Notes under the pieces: generated by a model
What the model saw: only the letters and a program-made list of their open reading frames with translations
Databases searched by the model: none
What the model was told of the DNA's origin: nothing
Assembly: GCA_034440635.1 (NCBI GenBank)
Contig: JAOTON010002246.1
Span: 611,001-675,000, forward strand
Direction: 5' to 3'
From: Lepas anatifera
Lineage: Eukaryota > Arthropoda > Thecostraca > Lepadidae
DNA: 64,000 nt
Position numbers and translations under genes: made by a program
Shown here: in pieces, positions 31,887 to 43,600 of the stretch
Layout: each line of letters opens with the position of its first letter
Position numbering within the stretch: the first letter of the stretch is position 1

Positions 31887-32594
31887 GAGACGTTTGGCCG
31901 GTCCAGCACGTGTCGGTCCCGCGCCGGGTTTGAACACGCAAGCGCAGACAGCGCCGTCCAGACAGCCCTCGGTGACTCAGCCGTGATTCAGTGCGTGCCG
32001 TCGATTACGACGCACCGCCCCCGTCGCCGCCGACGAGCAACAGGGCGCGTGACGCCGCCGCCGGGGCGACGGCTTGCGTCAGCCGGCGGCCGGAAGCGGC
32101 CGAATCGATACCAAAGCGACGTGGGTCCGACGGCGGCGGCAGGCACGCCGAAGCCCAAGTGCCTTGACTGATGAGGGCTCGCCAGAGAACTTCCGCCCCC
32201 GCCGGGCCGGCAAATCAGCATGATCAACAGTGTTGAGCCTCTGTGGTGGCTGGTGAGAGGCCGACGGCAGGCTGATTTGGTGGCGATGGAAAGAAGGCGG
32301 CCCCCTATGCACAATGGCTGCCGATTGGTGGCGGCAGCGCCTTCCACTTGCGCAACGATGGAGAGGCTCCGAAGCAAAATGGCGCGTTGGATACTCCACC
32401 GCTTCGGTTTTGTTCTCCCTGCTTTGATTTCGGATGTTCAGATGCCGCGCCGGTGAAATCGAAGGCCGAATTTTCCACTTGCTGGAAACGAGGATGACTT
32501 TCGCAACTCCAACAGGCGGTGGCATGATCTGTGCCAACATGCAGCGTGTACAAAGGTTAGACGGTGATAGACGCCAGTCACCAACACTATCTCC
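31887..32594. other. Unassigned GC-rich DNA
   Basis: The sequence is CpG-rich between 31980 and 32170 and otherwise unremarkable. Open frames on both strands overlap and show no domain. Confidence 0.4.
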
Positions 32595-33052
32595 TTAAAA
32601 GGGAATGTGGCACCTTGGTCGAATCCTGGAATTTAGTGTAATTAGGCGTACTTTTAGTCAAAAATAATGAAACCACTCATGCTTTCTCTGAAAAATGTAC
32701 AATAAGCTCAATATTTGGTTTTTAAAAATACCCCTCTAGAAAAAGATATAAATATCAGACTGTGGATGATGTCACGCTCTGGCAACCACTACCATACTTG
32801 AAACGCTTCAAGGGCTTCGATTAGCTGATGCTCGTCGTGACGTCAGCATATGTCGTCACACCAGCAGCTCACAACAATGGCCGCCGGCGACGGGGGCTGA
32901 GGGGGGCTGGTGTCAGGAAGGTTTTAGCTTTTTTCTACGGAAATATCGAGTTCCAAGACAAATGAAATATGGAGTACCGGGTTTTCCGACCTGCTTTACA
33001 ACTTGGCTATCTCAGTTAAAATCACGTTGTGAAGGTGCCATATTCCCTTTAA
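32595..33052. mobile_element. TTAA-flanked miniature transposon, GGGAATGTGGCACC family (copy 1)
   Basis: TTAA at 32595-32598 and 33049-33052 flank a 450-bp body whose ends are AAGGGAATGTGGCACC and GGTGCCATATTCCCT. It matches the element at 53451-53907 over its full length with few differences, including a shared GACGTCAGCATATGTCGTC block. No transposase frame is present. Confidence 0.88.
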
Positions 33053-33200
33053 AGTTGAACTGCCCTGAGCAGGCGATGTTCTATTATTTCGTCACAATGT
33101 CACGACGAGCCGGTTAGCTCGTCCCCGTATGGCTGATCTGTCGCAGATACGAGCATCAATGGCGAGGCCAAGCCGAAGCTTAGGTAAGGATAAAGTGCTG

Positions 33201-33475
33201 CATACGCGGATCCAGGATTGCCGATCGGAGGGGGCACCTTCCCGGGGGGGCGCCATCCGGACCAGGGGGGCGCCACTTTTGACCGGCAAAACCTATTAGG
33301 TGGGCGCCAAAACCTATCGGTGGGCGCCGATTTTCACATCCTGGGGGGGTGGGGGTGGGAAGCGACATTTCAGGGCGGCGCCATCGACCTTTCAGGGGGG
33401 CGCCGTGACCATTTCAGGGCGCGCCGAGGGTCGATCGGGGGGGCGTGCCCCCTTTGCCCCCTGGATCCGCCTATG
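33201..33475. mobile_element. hAT-type miniature element, 275 bp
   Basis: The ends are CATACGCGGATCCAGG and CCTGGATCCGCCTATG. The perfect 8-bp target duplication AAGTGCTG lies at 33193-33200 and 33476-33483. The interior is made of GGGGGGCGCCA-type blocks. The element at 62850-63129 is a relative, as are the truncated copy at 2862-3015 and, by its ends, 47883-48244. Confidence 0.88.
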
Positions 33476-33483
33476 AAGTGCTG

Positions 33484-33714
33484 CAATTCGCAAGACATAT
33501 TCCAACAATCTCACAGCGCTGCGTAGCAAAGGAGAACTTTCAGTAATCGAATAGGCTTGAAACTCCAAAGAAGGAAGGTAGTTTAGAAAATCAGAATTTC
33601 ACGTGGAAAAATCCTCCCCTTGGCATCAGCTCGATCGCTATTGGTTAAGCTGGCAGAAGTTCGCACCAAATGCGAATAACAAAACGAGGCGACTGTTCAT
33701 TTGAAGACGATTGC
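33484..33714. other. Unassigned DNA
   Basis: No feature was recognised. Confidence 0.4.
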
Positions 33715-33910
33715 TGACGACGCAGCGTCGAGCTGCAGGCCCGATCGCTCCGTGGCAGCGTCGAGCTGCCGGTCCGATCGTTCCGTGGCAGTGCTGAGCT
33801 GCAGGCCAGATCGCTCTGTGGCAGTGCCGAGCTGCCGGTCCGATCGTTCCGTGGCAGTGCTGAGCTGCAGGCCAGATCGCTCTGTGGCAGTGCCGAGCTG
33901 CCGGCTGCCG
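33715..33910. repeat. 33-bp minisatellite, five to six copies with a 66-bp higher-order pattern
   Basis: GATCG(C/T)TC(C/T)GTGGCAG occurs at 33-bp steps (about 33743, 33776, 33809, 33842, 33875). Alternate units share GCTGCAGGCC versus GCTGCCGGTC, giving a dimeric 66-bp pattern. The period is divisible by three and reads an Arg/Ser-rich repeat in frame. Confidence 0.9.
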
Positions 33911-34164
33911 GTAGCATCCGCCTGAACCGGCAGCGTGCCACAGGGGACAGCCCGGCGGCGCCCTCCAACCTAGGGCCGGGCTCCGTTACCGGTGCGAGCC
34001 ACCACCAAGTGGTGGTGGTAGCAGTACACGCCCCCCGGCGCAGGTGAAGCCCGGCCTGGCCGACATCAGCAGCGCCGCTTCAGTGCCGCCTCCACTCCGC
34101 CAGGATCAATACCACGGGTAACACGCGCCAGGCGCCGCCGCCCGCCAACCGTCCACAATCCAGC

Positions 34165-35270
34165 CGCCGGCGGCTCCAGGCACTGCCGCCCGCCACCCAA
34201 CAGTCCATCTGCCGCCGCCCGCCACCCAACAGTCCATCCGCCGCCGCCCGCCACCCAACAGTCCATCCGCCGCCGCCCGCCACCCAACAGTCCATCCGCC
34301 GCCGCCCGCCACCCAACAGTCCAGCCGTCGCCGCCCGCCACCCAACAGTCCAGCCGCCGCCGCCCGCCACCCAACAGTCCATCCGCCGCCGCCCGCCACC
34401 CAACAGTCCATCCGCCGCCGCCCGCCACCCAACAGTCCATCCGCCGCCGCCCGCCACCCAACAGTCCAGCCGCCGCCGCCCGCCACCCGCCAGCCGCCGC
34501 CGCCCGCCACCCAACAGTCCATCCGCCGCCGCCCGCCACCCAACAGTCCATCCGCCGCCGCCCGCCACCCAACAGTCCATCCGCCGCCGCCCGCCACCCA
34601 ACAGTCCAGCCGCCGCCACCCGCCACCCAACAGTCCATCCGCCGCCGCCCGCCACCCAACAGTCCATCCGCCGCCGCCCGCCACCCAACAGTCCATCCGC
34701 CTCCGCCCGCCACCCAACAGTCCAGCCGCCGCCGCCCGCCACCCAACAGTCCATCCGCCTCCGCCCGCCACCCAACAGTCCAGCCGCCGCCGCCCGCCAC
34801 CCAACAGTCCATCCGCCGCCGCCCGCCACCCAACAGTCCAGCCGCCGCCGCCCGCCACCCAACAGTCCATCCGCCGCCGCCCGCCACCCAACAGTCCATC
34901 CGCCGCCGCCGCCCGCCACCCAACAGTCCATCCGCCGCCGCCCGCCACCCAACAGTCCATCCGCCGCCGCCCGCCACCCAACAGCCCATCCGCCGCCGCC
35001 CGCCACCCAACAGTCCATCCCCGCCGCCCGCCACCCAACAGTCCATCCGCCGCCGCCCGCCACCCAACAGTCCAGCCGCCGCCGCCGCCCGCCACCCAAC
35101 AGTCCATCCGCCGCCGCCGCCCGCCACCCAACAGTCCATCCGCCGCCGCCCGCCACCCAACAGTCCAGCCGCCGCCACCCGCCACCCAACAGTCCAGCCG
35201 CCGCCGCCCGCCACCCAACAGTCCAGCCGCCGCCGCCCGCCACCCAACAGTCCAGCCGCCGCCACCCGTA
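34165..35270. repeat. 29-bp minisatellite, about 37 copies
   Basis: The unit is CCACCCAACAGTCCATCCGCCGCCGCCCG in consensus, described here as CACCCAACAG plus a GCCGCC-rich half, with a period of 29 bp. CAT/CAG changes alternate irregularly and some units gain one CCG. Because 29 is not a multiple of three, all three minus-strand frames stay open for about 400 codons and encode rotated Trp/Gly/Arg-rich repeats. These are not credible proteins. Confidence 0.95.
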
Positions 35271-35293
35271 TGTATGTATGCTATGTATGTATA

Positions 35294-35357
<64 letters not shown>
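35268..35357. repeat. TATG and AT microsatellite
   Basis: A few TATG units are followed by a pure AT run of about 60 bp (about 35298-35356), directly at the end of the 29-bp minisatellite. Confidence 0.95.
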
Positions 35358-35360
<3 letters not shown>

Positions 35361-35819
35361 AATATCGCAACACACTGAGAATACTTCAACACTAACACTG
35401 ATTTTGTCCTGCACAAACGCATTTATTCACCTGCAACGATGGCCGTCAGATCACTCATTACTTAAGCCAAATAATTCATACCATTATATTTACTTTTACC
35501 TTTGCATTGGACATTCTCCATGGCTAAATTTGCGACCATTCACGCAGCACCCATAAAAGATAGTCTGCTTGCACAGCACGGCACTGTTTGGTTCAAACAT
35601 ATGCACACGACCCGCACCTCTCCTCCTTTGTAGATATTTCATGAACAGTGATGGATGTCTTATTTACTGCTGGTGTTCTATGGAAATTTTGATTCATTTT
35701 CCCTTAATCGCATCGGCGAAGACATTGGAGCCGTCTGGCAACATTGGCTATGCTTGATTGTGGAATGTACAATAACTTTTCCGTACTGAAAAATGTATGC
35801 GTAAGAAAAGCATGCGTAC
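35358..35819. other. Unassigned AT-richer DNA
   Basis: No feature was recognised; this could be intron if the neighbouring candidate exons are real. Confidence 0.35.
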
Positions 35820-35917
35820 CTTTGGCATCAAGCATTTGATCTTTCACTGGAATTTTTAATTTATCGTGATATGTTGCCGGTTTGGCCATGCTCTCGATAT
35901 AGTCGCAGTCGCCTTTG
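35820..35917 (-). CDS. Candidate internal exon (98 nt) of an unknown gene
   Basis: On the minus strand a pyrimidine-containing CACAG acceptor precedes a 98-nt stretch that stays open as KGDCDYIESMAKPATYHDK plus 13 further residues, and it is followed by a GTACGC donor. Each end leaves one codon base over, so splicing phase is well defined. Composition is protein-like, unlike the shadow frames around it. No family was recognised. It may belong with the Cys-rich stretch at 36845-37111, from which a TTAA element separates it. Without transcript support this is only a candidate. Confidence 0.3.
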
Positions 35918-36005
35918 CTGTGCGAAGTAATGAAAACGATTCATTCGCATCATTGAATTTTGCTTCGATATAACTTTAGTACTGGAATTAAACCTTTGCG
36001 TTGCT

Positions 36006-36788
36006 TTAAGGGAGTGTCCCACTTTTATAATGGGTTTTGAACCGAGATAGCAGTTCTGTAGAGCGTGTTGAGAAACCACTATCGGCATATTTGATTTCAC
36101 CAAAAGCTCTCGGTGTAAAATTTCCGCCGGCTTTAAAGTTCAAAATAAAGGGGCCTATTGGCTTATTTCAAACCCTGAAGGAATACCTTCAATATGGTTG
36201 CAGTAATCTGATAGGTCGTAAGCCCTACATCTCGCCCTCACACTGAAAATAGCATGCTAGCGTGTGAACCAGCATGCAACTGCTTGTCCACCGGCATGTT
36301 AGGCAAAAAGTTGTCCAGTTCAGGGCGTTCTTGGGTCAAAATTAGGCCAATTACTGCAATACACATCACATCCCCCCTCCACCGTACTTGTGCAAACAAG
36401 GGTTAAATGTTCTCGTCAAAATCCAACTCTGAAATTGTTTCCTTACATCAGACATATGCATAATCTTTCTACCACTGAATAATTTTGGCTATCGTAGTGA
36501 CACCTGGCGTGCCGTTTTTGCACCAGCGCCTTTTCTTGTACTGCATGCTATTTTCGCCGTGCGGAAATGCTCTGAATGGAGCTTATAGCGAGTCTATGAT
36601 CAACGTTTGGGATTTCACTGATTATCAACAGTGTTATTTTGATGACGTCACATATTGTTAGAAAAGAGGATATATTTGTGTTTTTAGCGCATGAAAGTGG
36701 GGGAAAATTATGTTTCCTATTTTTCAGACCTCTCTTGTTCTTAAAATGTTCTTTTTAGGATTTTCACAAAGTGGTCTACTCCCTTTAA
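36006..36788. mobile_element. TTAA-flanked transposon, GGGAGTG family
   Basis: TTAA at 36006-36009 and 36785-36788 flank a body of about 775 bp. The inner ends are GGGAGTGTCCCACTTT and, reversed, AGGGAGTAGACCACTTT. No transposase is evident. It lies between two candidate exons, so it would be intronic if those are real. Confidence 0.75.
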
Positions 36789-36844
36789 ATCGTGTGCATG
36801 GCGGCACAATTTGATGAAATTACACAATGACGCGTTTGATGAAG

Positions 36845-37111
36845 TTAAATATATTTTTGTATTGTTGAGCACAGCTCTCCGTCAGGAGATGCACATTCTT
36901 CAGTCATTTCTCTCGCTTTCATACTCCAGACATAGTTTCTGAAAAAAATACACGAGCCATCGCAGTGCTGTTTGCAGCCATCTGATATCACACAGGCTCC
37001 GTGTCCTAAATATTGATCATCTCCACTGTTCAGTAAACCGTGTAGAAGGAACAGTGCACTGGGAGTGGCGGCACTACATGCCGTTTGCGAGAATTGAGAA
37101 TCTACCGACAA
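36845..37111 (-). CDS. Candidate cysteine-rich exon of an unknown secreted protein
   Basis: The minus-strand open stretch has eight to nine Cys in about 80 residues (TACSAATPS, GACVISDGCKQHCDGSCIFF, EECASPDGELC). This even Cys spacing looks like a disulfide-rich extracellular domain. There is no ATG at its start, so it would be an internal or terminal exon; AG acceptors are available at its upstream side (for example after TTGTTGTAG or CGGTAG). It ends in a TAA at 36845-36847 unless a weak GTGCTC donor inside the last codons is used; that donor would be in phase with the exon at 35820-35917. I do not recognise the family. Confidence 0.35.
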   Translation of the reverse strand: MSVDSQFSQTACSAATPSALFLLHGLLNSGDDQYLGHGACVISDGCKQHCDGSCIFFRNYVWSMKAREMTEECASPDGELCSTIQKYI

Positions 37112-37259
37112 TGCTACAACAATCGTTTGGTCGGGCCACCTTTGAGGTTGCTCGACGTCAAAGTATTACTTACAAGAACACAGTGGAAACCTAAATTTTG
37201 TAGCAGAATAGCTGATAGAGCAGAGCCGTAGAAAAACTTTCAGCACCATTGGAATGCTA

Positions 37260-37701
37260 TTGTCGAGCCCGATCGGATTATATATCTATAATCTTATCTT
37301 GGCAAATTTCAAAATTGACCTGCTTTGACCTAGAGCCAGGCTTAGGTCTGTAAGGGAAAAGGAATAGTTATCAAACTGCAGTGGCAAGTCAGACACGACA
37401 ACGTAAAAATAAAACCAACATCGCAATTATCAGCAATTCTCAATTCTCGCAATCTAAGGACCATAGGTTAAGGTTGATCTTACTGATGCACCTCCAAAGT
37501 TTTTTTTTACGAGATTAGGTCTCTTTACCTGCACTGAAGATCTGACCTGATTTGACCCGGACCTAAAATTTTTCCAGAAGTTACAAAAATGTTGAGTAAG
37601 AGGTAGATAAAGTACGGCAGCGCTGCACGATAGTTTTTTTTACTGCCTGTGGAAACCTGAGGATATAGTTATACCCGCCCCCTCGTGTGGGCGCGTGTTA
37701 A
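37260..37701. mobile_element. Degenerate TTAA miniature element, GGTCAGGTCA family
   Basis: Only the right end is clear: GGGCGCGTGTTAA, with TTAA at 37698-37701, matching in reverse the TTAACACGC end of the copy at 9984. The interior has GACCTGATTTGACCC and AAAATTTTTCCAGAAGTTAC blocks shared with the copy at 10.2 kb. The left boundary is approximate. Confidence 0.45.
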
Positions 37702-38637
37702 TTTGTATAAGCGCCGACACTTGCACGATGCAAATTTCGTGAACACAATGCATTATCATTGCCAGCAACCGATTCCAAAAGCAATCGCTTTGTTTGCGGT
37801 GTTAAACATAATGCTGCACTACTGCAGTGGTCTAAGGCAGTGGCTGCATACCTATCTCAGGTGGTAAAAATTTGGAATTTATAGCAAAAACGCATTTGTT
37901 TTTTTTATTTCTATCGAAGATAATTTACGAATCAAAATTCCTGAGGTGTCTTTAAAGGTTAACTTAAACTGCCAAGCTAAGTCACAAAAGAAAAGGTCAA
38001 CGAATTAAAAGTTAATTTAATTTAACATATTCTTTTTCAAAACCATCTATAGTTCAAGACGAGTTCAGTGATATACAAAACATGTTAACCAGGCAACGCC
38101 TTTTTAAGTTATGAAACATCAAAGATGAGTCTACAAGGTGACCACCCGAAAATGCCTCGGGCTATAACTCGGCTACCGTTGGTCGGAGGGGGCTAAGATT
38201 CTCACAGCCGTGTTCATGGCCCAAAACTACCCCGGACACAAAGTTTCAGATTATTACTAGACATGGTGGTGTAAGCCTTGGTCGATCTGTCCTGGAATCC
38301 CCCAATTATCTGAGCTTATTCAAACTGAGAAAAAACTCGCGTGGTTTCGCCGACAGCATGCAGCGAAGGGAAACACAGCCAGAATCTTTTGCTTTTAGAG
38401 CGAGGCATTCCTTCTCCTTGGGAGGTTAGCCAGGTAAACAGTAGACCAAAAACTGAACATGCATTGGTGCATCCAGGGATAACAGGGGACTGCACCCCTC
38501 CCCCGGGGCCGGAAGAGGATCATTTGGCTCACTCACCTAAACGGCTCACCGGTAAGTCGCATATAGGTTACAAAGTGTGATAAAATATAAAGTATCCCAA
38601 TCCGAAAACATGCAGCATGGGACGAAGTTTTTCTGCC
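37702..38637. other. Unassigned DNA
   Basis: No gene or repeat was recognised. Confidence 0.4.
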
Positions 38638-38911
38638 ACTAGTCAACGCCTTCCGACCTCACAGCAGCAACAGCGGCCCACCCGCTCTCCATGGCTTCCA
38701 CTTACGCCTTCCGACCTGCGCGAACAGCGGCCCACCCGCCATGGCTCCACTCTCACGCCTCCCGGCGCAACGCGGCCCACCCGCCATGGCCCCTGTACGC
38801 CTCACCTGCGGCACGGCCCCCCGCTCACTAGCCAACGCCTTCCGACCTCGCAGCAGCAACAGCGGCCCACCCGCTCTCACACTGGCTTCCACTAGTCAAC
38901 GCCTTCCGACC
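38638..38911. repeat. Imperfect GC-rich repeat cluster
   Basis: ACTAGTCAACGCCTTCCGAC occurs at 38638 and 38891 with a close variant (ACTAGCC) at about 38827. Between them are degenerate AACAGCGGCCCACCCGC blocks. The period is irregular. Confidence 0.75.
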
Positions 38912-39018
38912 GGCTGCTGTCCAGAGGCTAAGTCTTCGCTTTACCAACAAGCGCGACGGCGGTTCGACGAGGTCGGCGTGAAGTTGGACGGGAGTCCGGG
39001 ACAGCTACAGAGAGCGAC

Positions 39019-39423
39019 GTCAATGACAGAGAGCTACCGCCGGCGGACGGAAGCACGGCTCCGTAGTCGCCACTCCGCGCGTCGCCGACGTCAATGACAG
39101 ATAGCTACCGCCGGGGACGAAGCCGGTGGGCCCTGTCGTCAATGACAGAGAGCTACCGCCGGCGGACGGAAGCACGGCTCCGTAGTCGCCACTCCGCGCG
39201 TCACCGACGTCAATGACAGAGAGCTACCGCCGGCGGACGGAAGCACGGCTCCGTAGTCGCCACTCCGCGCGTCGCCGACGTCAATGACAGAGAGCTACCG
39301 CCGGCGGACGGAAGCACGGCTCCGTAGTCGCCACTCCGCGCGTCGCCGACGTCAATGACAGGGAGCTACCGCCGGCGGACGGAAGCACAGCTCCGTAGTC
39401 GCCACTCCGCGCGTCGCCGACGT
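39019..39423. repeat. 71-bp minisatellite, about six copies
   Basis: GTCAATGACAG begins at 39019, 39090, 39138 (a shortened unit), 39209, 39280 and 39351. Full units are 71 bp and include the GAGAGCTACCGCCGGCGGAC block. Confidence 0.93.
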
Positions 39424-40602
39424 GATTGGCAGCGGTGGACAGCATTCTTTGGGGTACCTAATGTCGACTGCAGTGCGCAAAGCCGCCTCTTCTAATTGAC
39501 ATGTTTTCGACGGTGTTCCGCGCCGAGAGCATTGTTCCTGCCAGGCGGCTGGCATGCCGCACCGAGAACGGCACATGATCCAGGCGGATATACCCTCCTC
39601 GGGCGTGGATCAATAGCGTGTCGTTGGCGTGGAGTGTGGGGCGGGGACGCCGCCAGAAGCCGGGACCACGTGCTGACGCGGCGACGCCGCCAGCGCTGGC
39701 TTCCCGGGGGTGACGGCGGGGTCAATCAGGAGTGCCCACTCGGCGGCCAACTATCTGACCGCCAAACAAAGCCGGCAGCGGTGTCAGCGTGACGGGCGGC
39801 TGGGAAGTAGGCACAGCACGTGCTCAGGGGTCAGGCAAGTTACCTGTCCAGCAGAACATTTCCGGGCTCCGCATGGGCTTCCAGCTGGGTTTCCGCGCCT
39901 CGATTTGGACACCACTTCCCACACACGTGTATGGCGGAAGGCTAAAGGACACTTGTGGGCTCCGAGGGTTTTTCTGAACATGTTTTGTCATATTTAACGT
40001 GACGCTGTGACTGGTGCCTCAGACGAAAGGGCAGAGCGCGTCAGGACCCGGCTCGCCGAGCAACGTCGATTATAAATACAGCAGACGCTGAGACAGTCCT
40101 GTATGGTGGACAAAGCATGTGGTAGCCCCTCAGTTGAAGCCTGCAACAGTTCCTCAGTGGAAACATGCAGTAGTTATGTCCAATCTAAGGAATCGTGACT
40201 TGGAGGGGCTGGTGTTTGTTAAAAGTCACTGTTGATGGTCAGCCACTTTACACTAGATACCTGGCTAATGGTACGGCCACGCCCTTGCCCGGGCTGTTGT
40301 TAACATCTCTCCAGCATAACTAGCCCCACTCAGGTATGCTATTTGGTGAGTAGCTCACTAACTGGTAGTTGCTGTCAAATCCACACGGTGGCACACGCCG
40401 GCGCCGGACGGCAGCGCGCCCCATCCGGCCTGCGGTACGGGGCACGGCCCACAACTGAAGGTCACTGAGACACAGACAGAGATTGTGGAATCTGGGCCCA
40501 AAGGATAGTCCGCACAGACCACATGCTTCGCACGAAATGTGGCGTGAAAGTGAACGCTGGTCACGTGATTTTGGCAGTCGGCAGCCTCATGTATTGGTCA
40601 TG
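39424..40602. other. Unassigned DNA
   Basis: Short open frames on both strands overlap each other and show no domain. Confidence 0.4.
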
Positions 40603-40610
40603 ACCCCGGC

Positions 40611-43600
40611 CAGTGGCGAATCCGGAGGAGGGCAAAACATGCATTTCCCCAAAGAAAAACCTCGCAACGAACTATGGAATCATACCCCAACCCCCCACCA
40701 GTCGACCTCCTTTTTCTCCGGCGCCTTTATAGTTTATAAGCAATGTTTTACTGCTTCAACTGAACTAGTAAACTTCACACAGAACCAATCAACTTCAGTG
40801 GAAACATTGGACCGTGTTTCTTGTACTCTTGATATTTAAAATCGCTTTTGAGCAATGATCCTTGGATACAGTGTCCTGAAATTGGGAATTTTGTGTGGAA
40901 ACCCTCACCCAGACTTGATCAATTTTGACATCCTAAATCTTGAATTTTGACATCCTAAACAAAATCATCAGAATCATCTGCTTACGGCATCATCAGCTTG
41001 TGAAGTGGTGGCCTCAATGACAGCTTTTTAGTGTGGCCTTATTTTCATCTCCTAATGGATTTTAGCCTTGTGTTAACATGTACTGGCATGGTCTTTTATC
41101 GCTTGTTGCTGTTGTCACAAATACATGTATGGATCTAAATGAATAAAAATGCAGCATGATCAGTTTCCTTGTTTCAGAAGTTGAGGAATGGAAGCAGGGC
41201 CAAACCAGCAACTGAAGCCAACATACCATTCGATAAAGATGCTGCAACCCTAGCTTTGCGAACCTATTACCGTCAAATTGAATGCAGCATTCTTTAAACA
41301 GTCCCGTCAGGACTGATTCCATGTCAAAATAGAACACAGCACTCATCTTTGGAGAGAAGGAAGTTTAAATACTGAAGGATTCTACCACAAACATTTATAT
41401 CCATACATATATTTCACACATACACATGGGCGACATACATTGGGACATTTTACAATGAATGCTCAAAAGGACAAAACCCTGTAAGAGAACATTCCTAATA
41501 ATTGCTTCTTCACAAGCACACGAGACCTCACAGAATGTGAAAGATAATGCCTGATCCAGAGATGCGATAAGCTGTATCAACCATATAACGAAAATAAAGT
41601 CAGCTATCGACCTCTCACGTCTCTTAGCGTACTAAAAAGATACGACTACTAATAATATACCCCACATTACAAACCACACTAACCCTCGCCGTTTCTATCC
41701 TCCCTCTCCTCTTTCAACAACAAAAGCTCCCACGCCTCACACGCTTGGGATGTACGCTTTCGTCTTAAACATATAGCTGAATTCAAAATAAACGCAATGA
41801 CTAGCGGCAGCGCTGACTCGCGGTACCATTGGATAATTGAAGTTCAGGGACAAATTAAAAACCCGAAATATTGCTCGTAATTTTGCTAGCCGAAACTGAT
41901 GGTTCACACTGCCTGATGCTAAAATTGGCATGAGACATCATGACATTCACATTGCTCGAAAACCAAGCAATCGTCACCATGTTGCGTCACCACACCATTC
42001 TTGGAGGCTACTACTAACCAAGGTCCAAGGCCTTGAAATATAGTGCTTCTGACGTAATATATAGTTTGATGACGTCAGCTTTCGACATTTTAGAATCGCG
42101 AATCATTTTAGAAACATGAATTTCGACATCCTTAGAAATCGCGCGGGTCAGGGTGAATTATAACATTTATTTTTGAAGTTTCGGTGCAAAAGAAACTTTT
42201 GAGAGTACCCCAAATATGAAATCAGAATCTTTTCTATTCGGAAAAAAATATATTTCTTAGCAATATTTTGGCTCATGTCACTCGAAATTTTGAGTGGAAC
42301 CATGCAAGCATTGTCAAATAATTTCGACATCATTGACTTTAAAGAGAAATACTATACTTTTACGATGTTTTTGTGGTTTACCATATGTAAAATTAAAAAT
42401 TTTGTTGTCTTAGTTTGATAAAACGATCCCAATATTGGACATTTGTTCTAACAGTTTTTAAAGCAATAATACCTAAAGAGGGAATGTTCACGGATCATGA
42501 AAATTGCACCTCTATGTATTTCTCGGAATATCTCCAAAGGCAGCCAAAATATTTAGATGAATTTCAGGATGCTTTTAGAAAAATAACGAGAGATTAAGAT
42601 AAAATTAGTTTTTTTCATTACAAACGCCGAATCTCTGCGTGATTTAAAGGTGGAGAATTTCGACATCCTTTTCACGCTCAGGGGGCCTGCCTGGTCAGTT
42701 TACTCGCATTAGAAAAACCGTACTTTGCAACCGGTGTCGACAGGCTTGCCTGAATTTGACGCGAGATGTCTTTCTCAGCATTGTGAAGATGAATTTTCCG
42801 CAGTTGAGATTAGTGTTTGCCAAACCGTGGTGTTTGTGTACGTTTCTGGATTGCATGCAGGGTATCGAAGCCAATGAGTACGTTTGAGAGTTGGCAAGTT
42901 TTAAGTAGCCAGTGTTGGTATGTCTTATGGCTTAAGCAGGGTAATTCTGAACCTCAACCTGTTGTTCATTCTTTATTTCAATGAGGGTAGTATAATTCAA
43001 GTTTGAGAAATCCAGGCACCTGGGTAAAGGTAGGTTACTATTTTCATGGGGGCCATTTGAACAGGTATTTTTATTGTGTGATTGCATGCTGCAATTTCTC
43101 CATGAATGCAAGTGAAAACAGAGGGAGTGAATCCCGATGGTGTAGGTATAATTTCAAAAATAAGTTTGTTTGAACATATTTTGTTCAAATGGACAAGTTT
43201 TGGAATTTTCCCTGCCTTTTAGACATTTCAGCTTGTTAAAGGTTCTAAAGCAAGACCTACCTCACCCGAGGTATTGTTTTGGTAGGTAGGTATTCCAGAC
43301 TTTGCTTTAATTACATCTTAATGCTGTAGGTTTGCGGCTTATTAATGTATTCACTTGTACGTCTCTGATGTTTTTATTTTGGAAAATTTCTGAACTCGGG
43401 GGAGTTGGGCTTGTGGGTTTCTCAAGTTGGTTTAACTTCTGTTAATACAGTTAATTTTAATATCAATATTGGTCATCCCTTATTTGTTTTTTGTATTTCA
43501 CGTGCATATGATAATTTAGTACGTTTATTTTTAGTGCATGTACTTGTTTTCCGAGATGTTCTGATCCTACATTTGCTTTTTTCCCCTATTTTGTCAATTA

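Noticed and set aside
32164..32190. CTGATGAG near 32168 as a hammerhead ribozyme
   Set aside because: No GAAA strand or pairing helix follows at the right distance.
34066..35422. Three long minus-strand open frames of about 400-444 codons
   Set aside because: They are the three frames of a stop-free 29-bp minisatellite and one runs on through the AT microsatellite. The peptides are rotated versions of one another.
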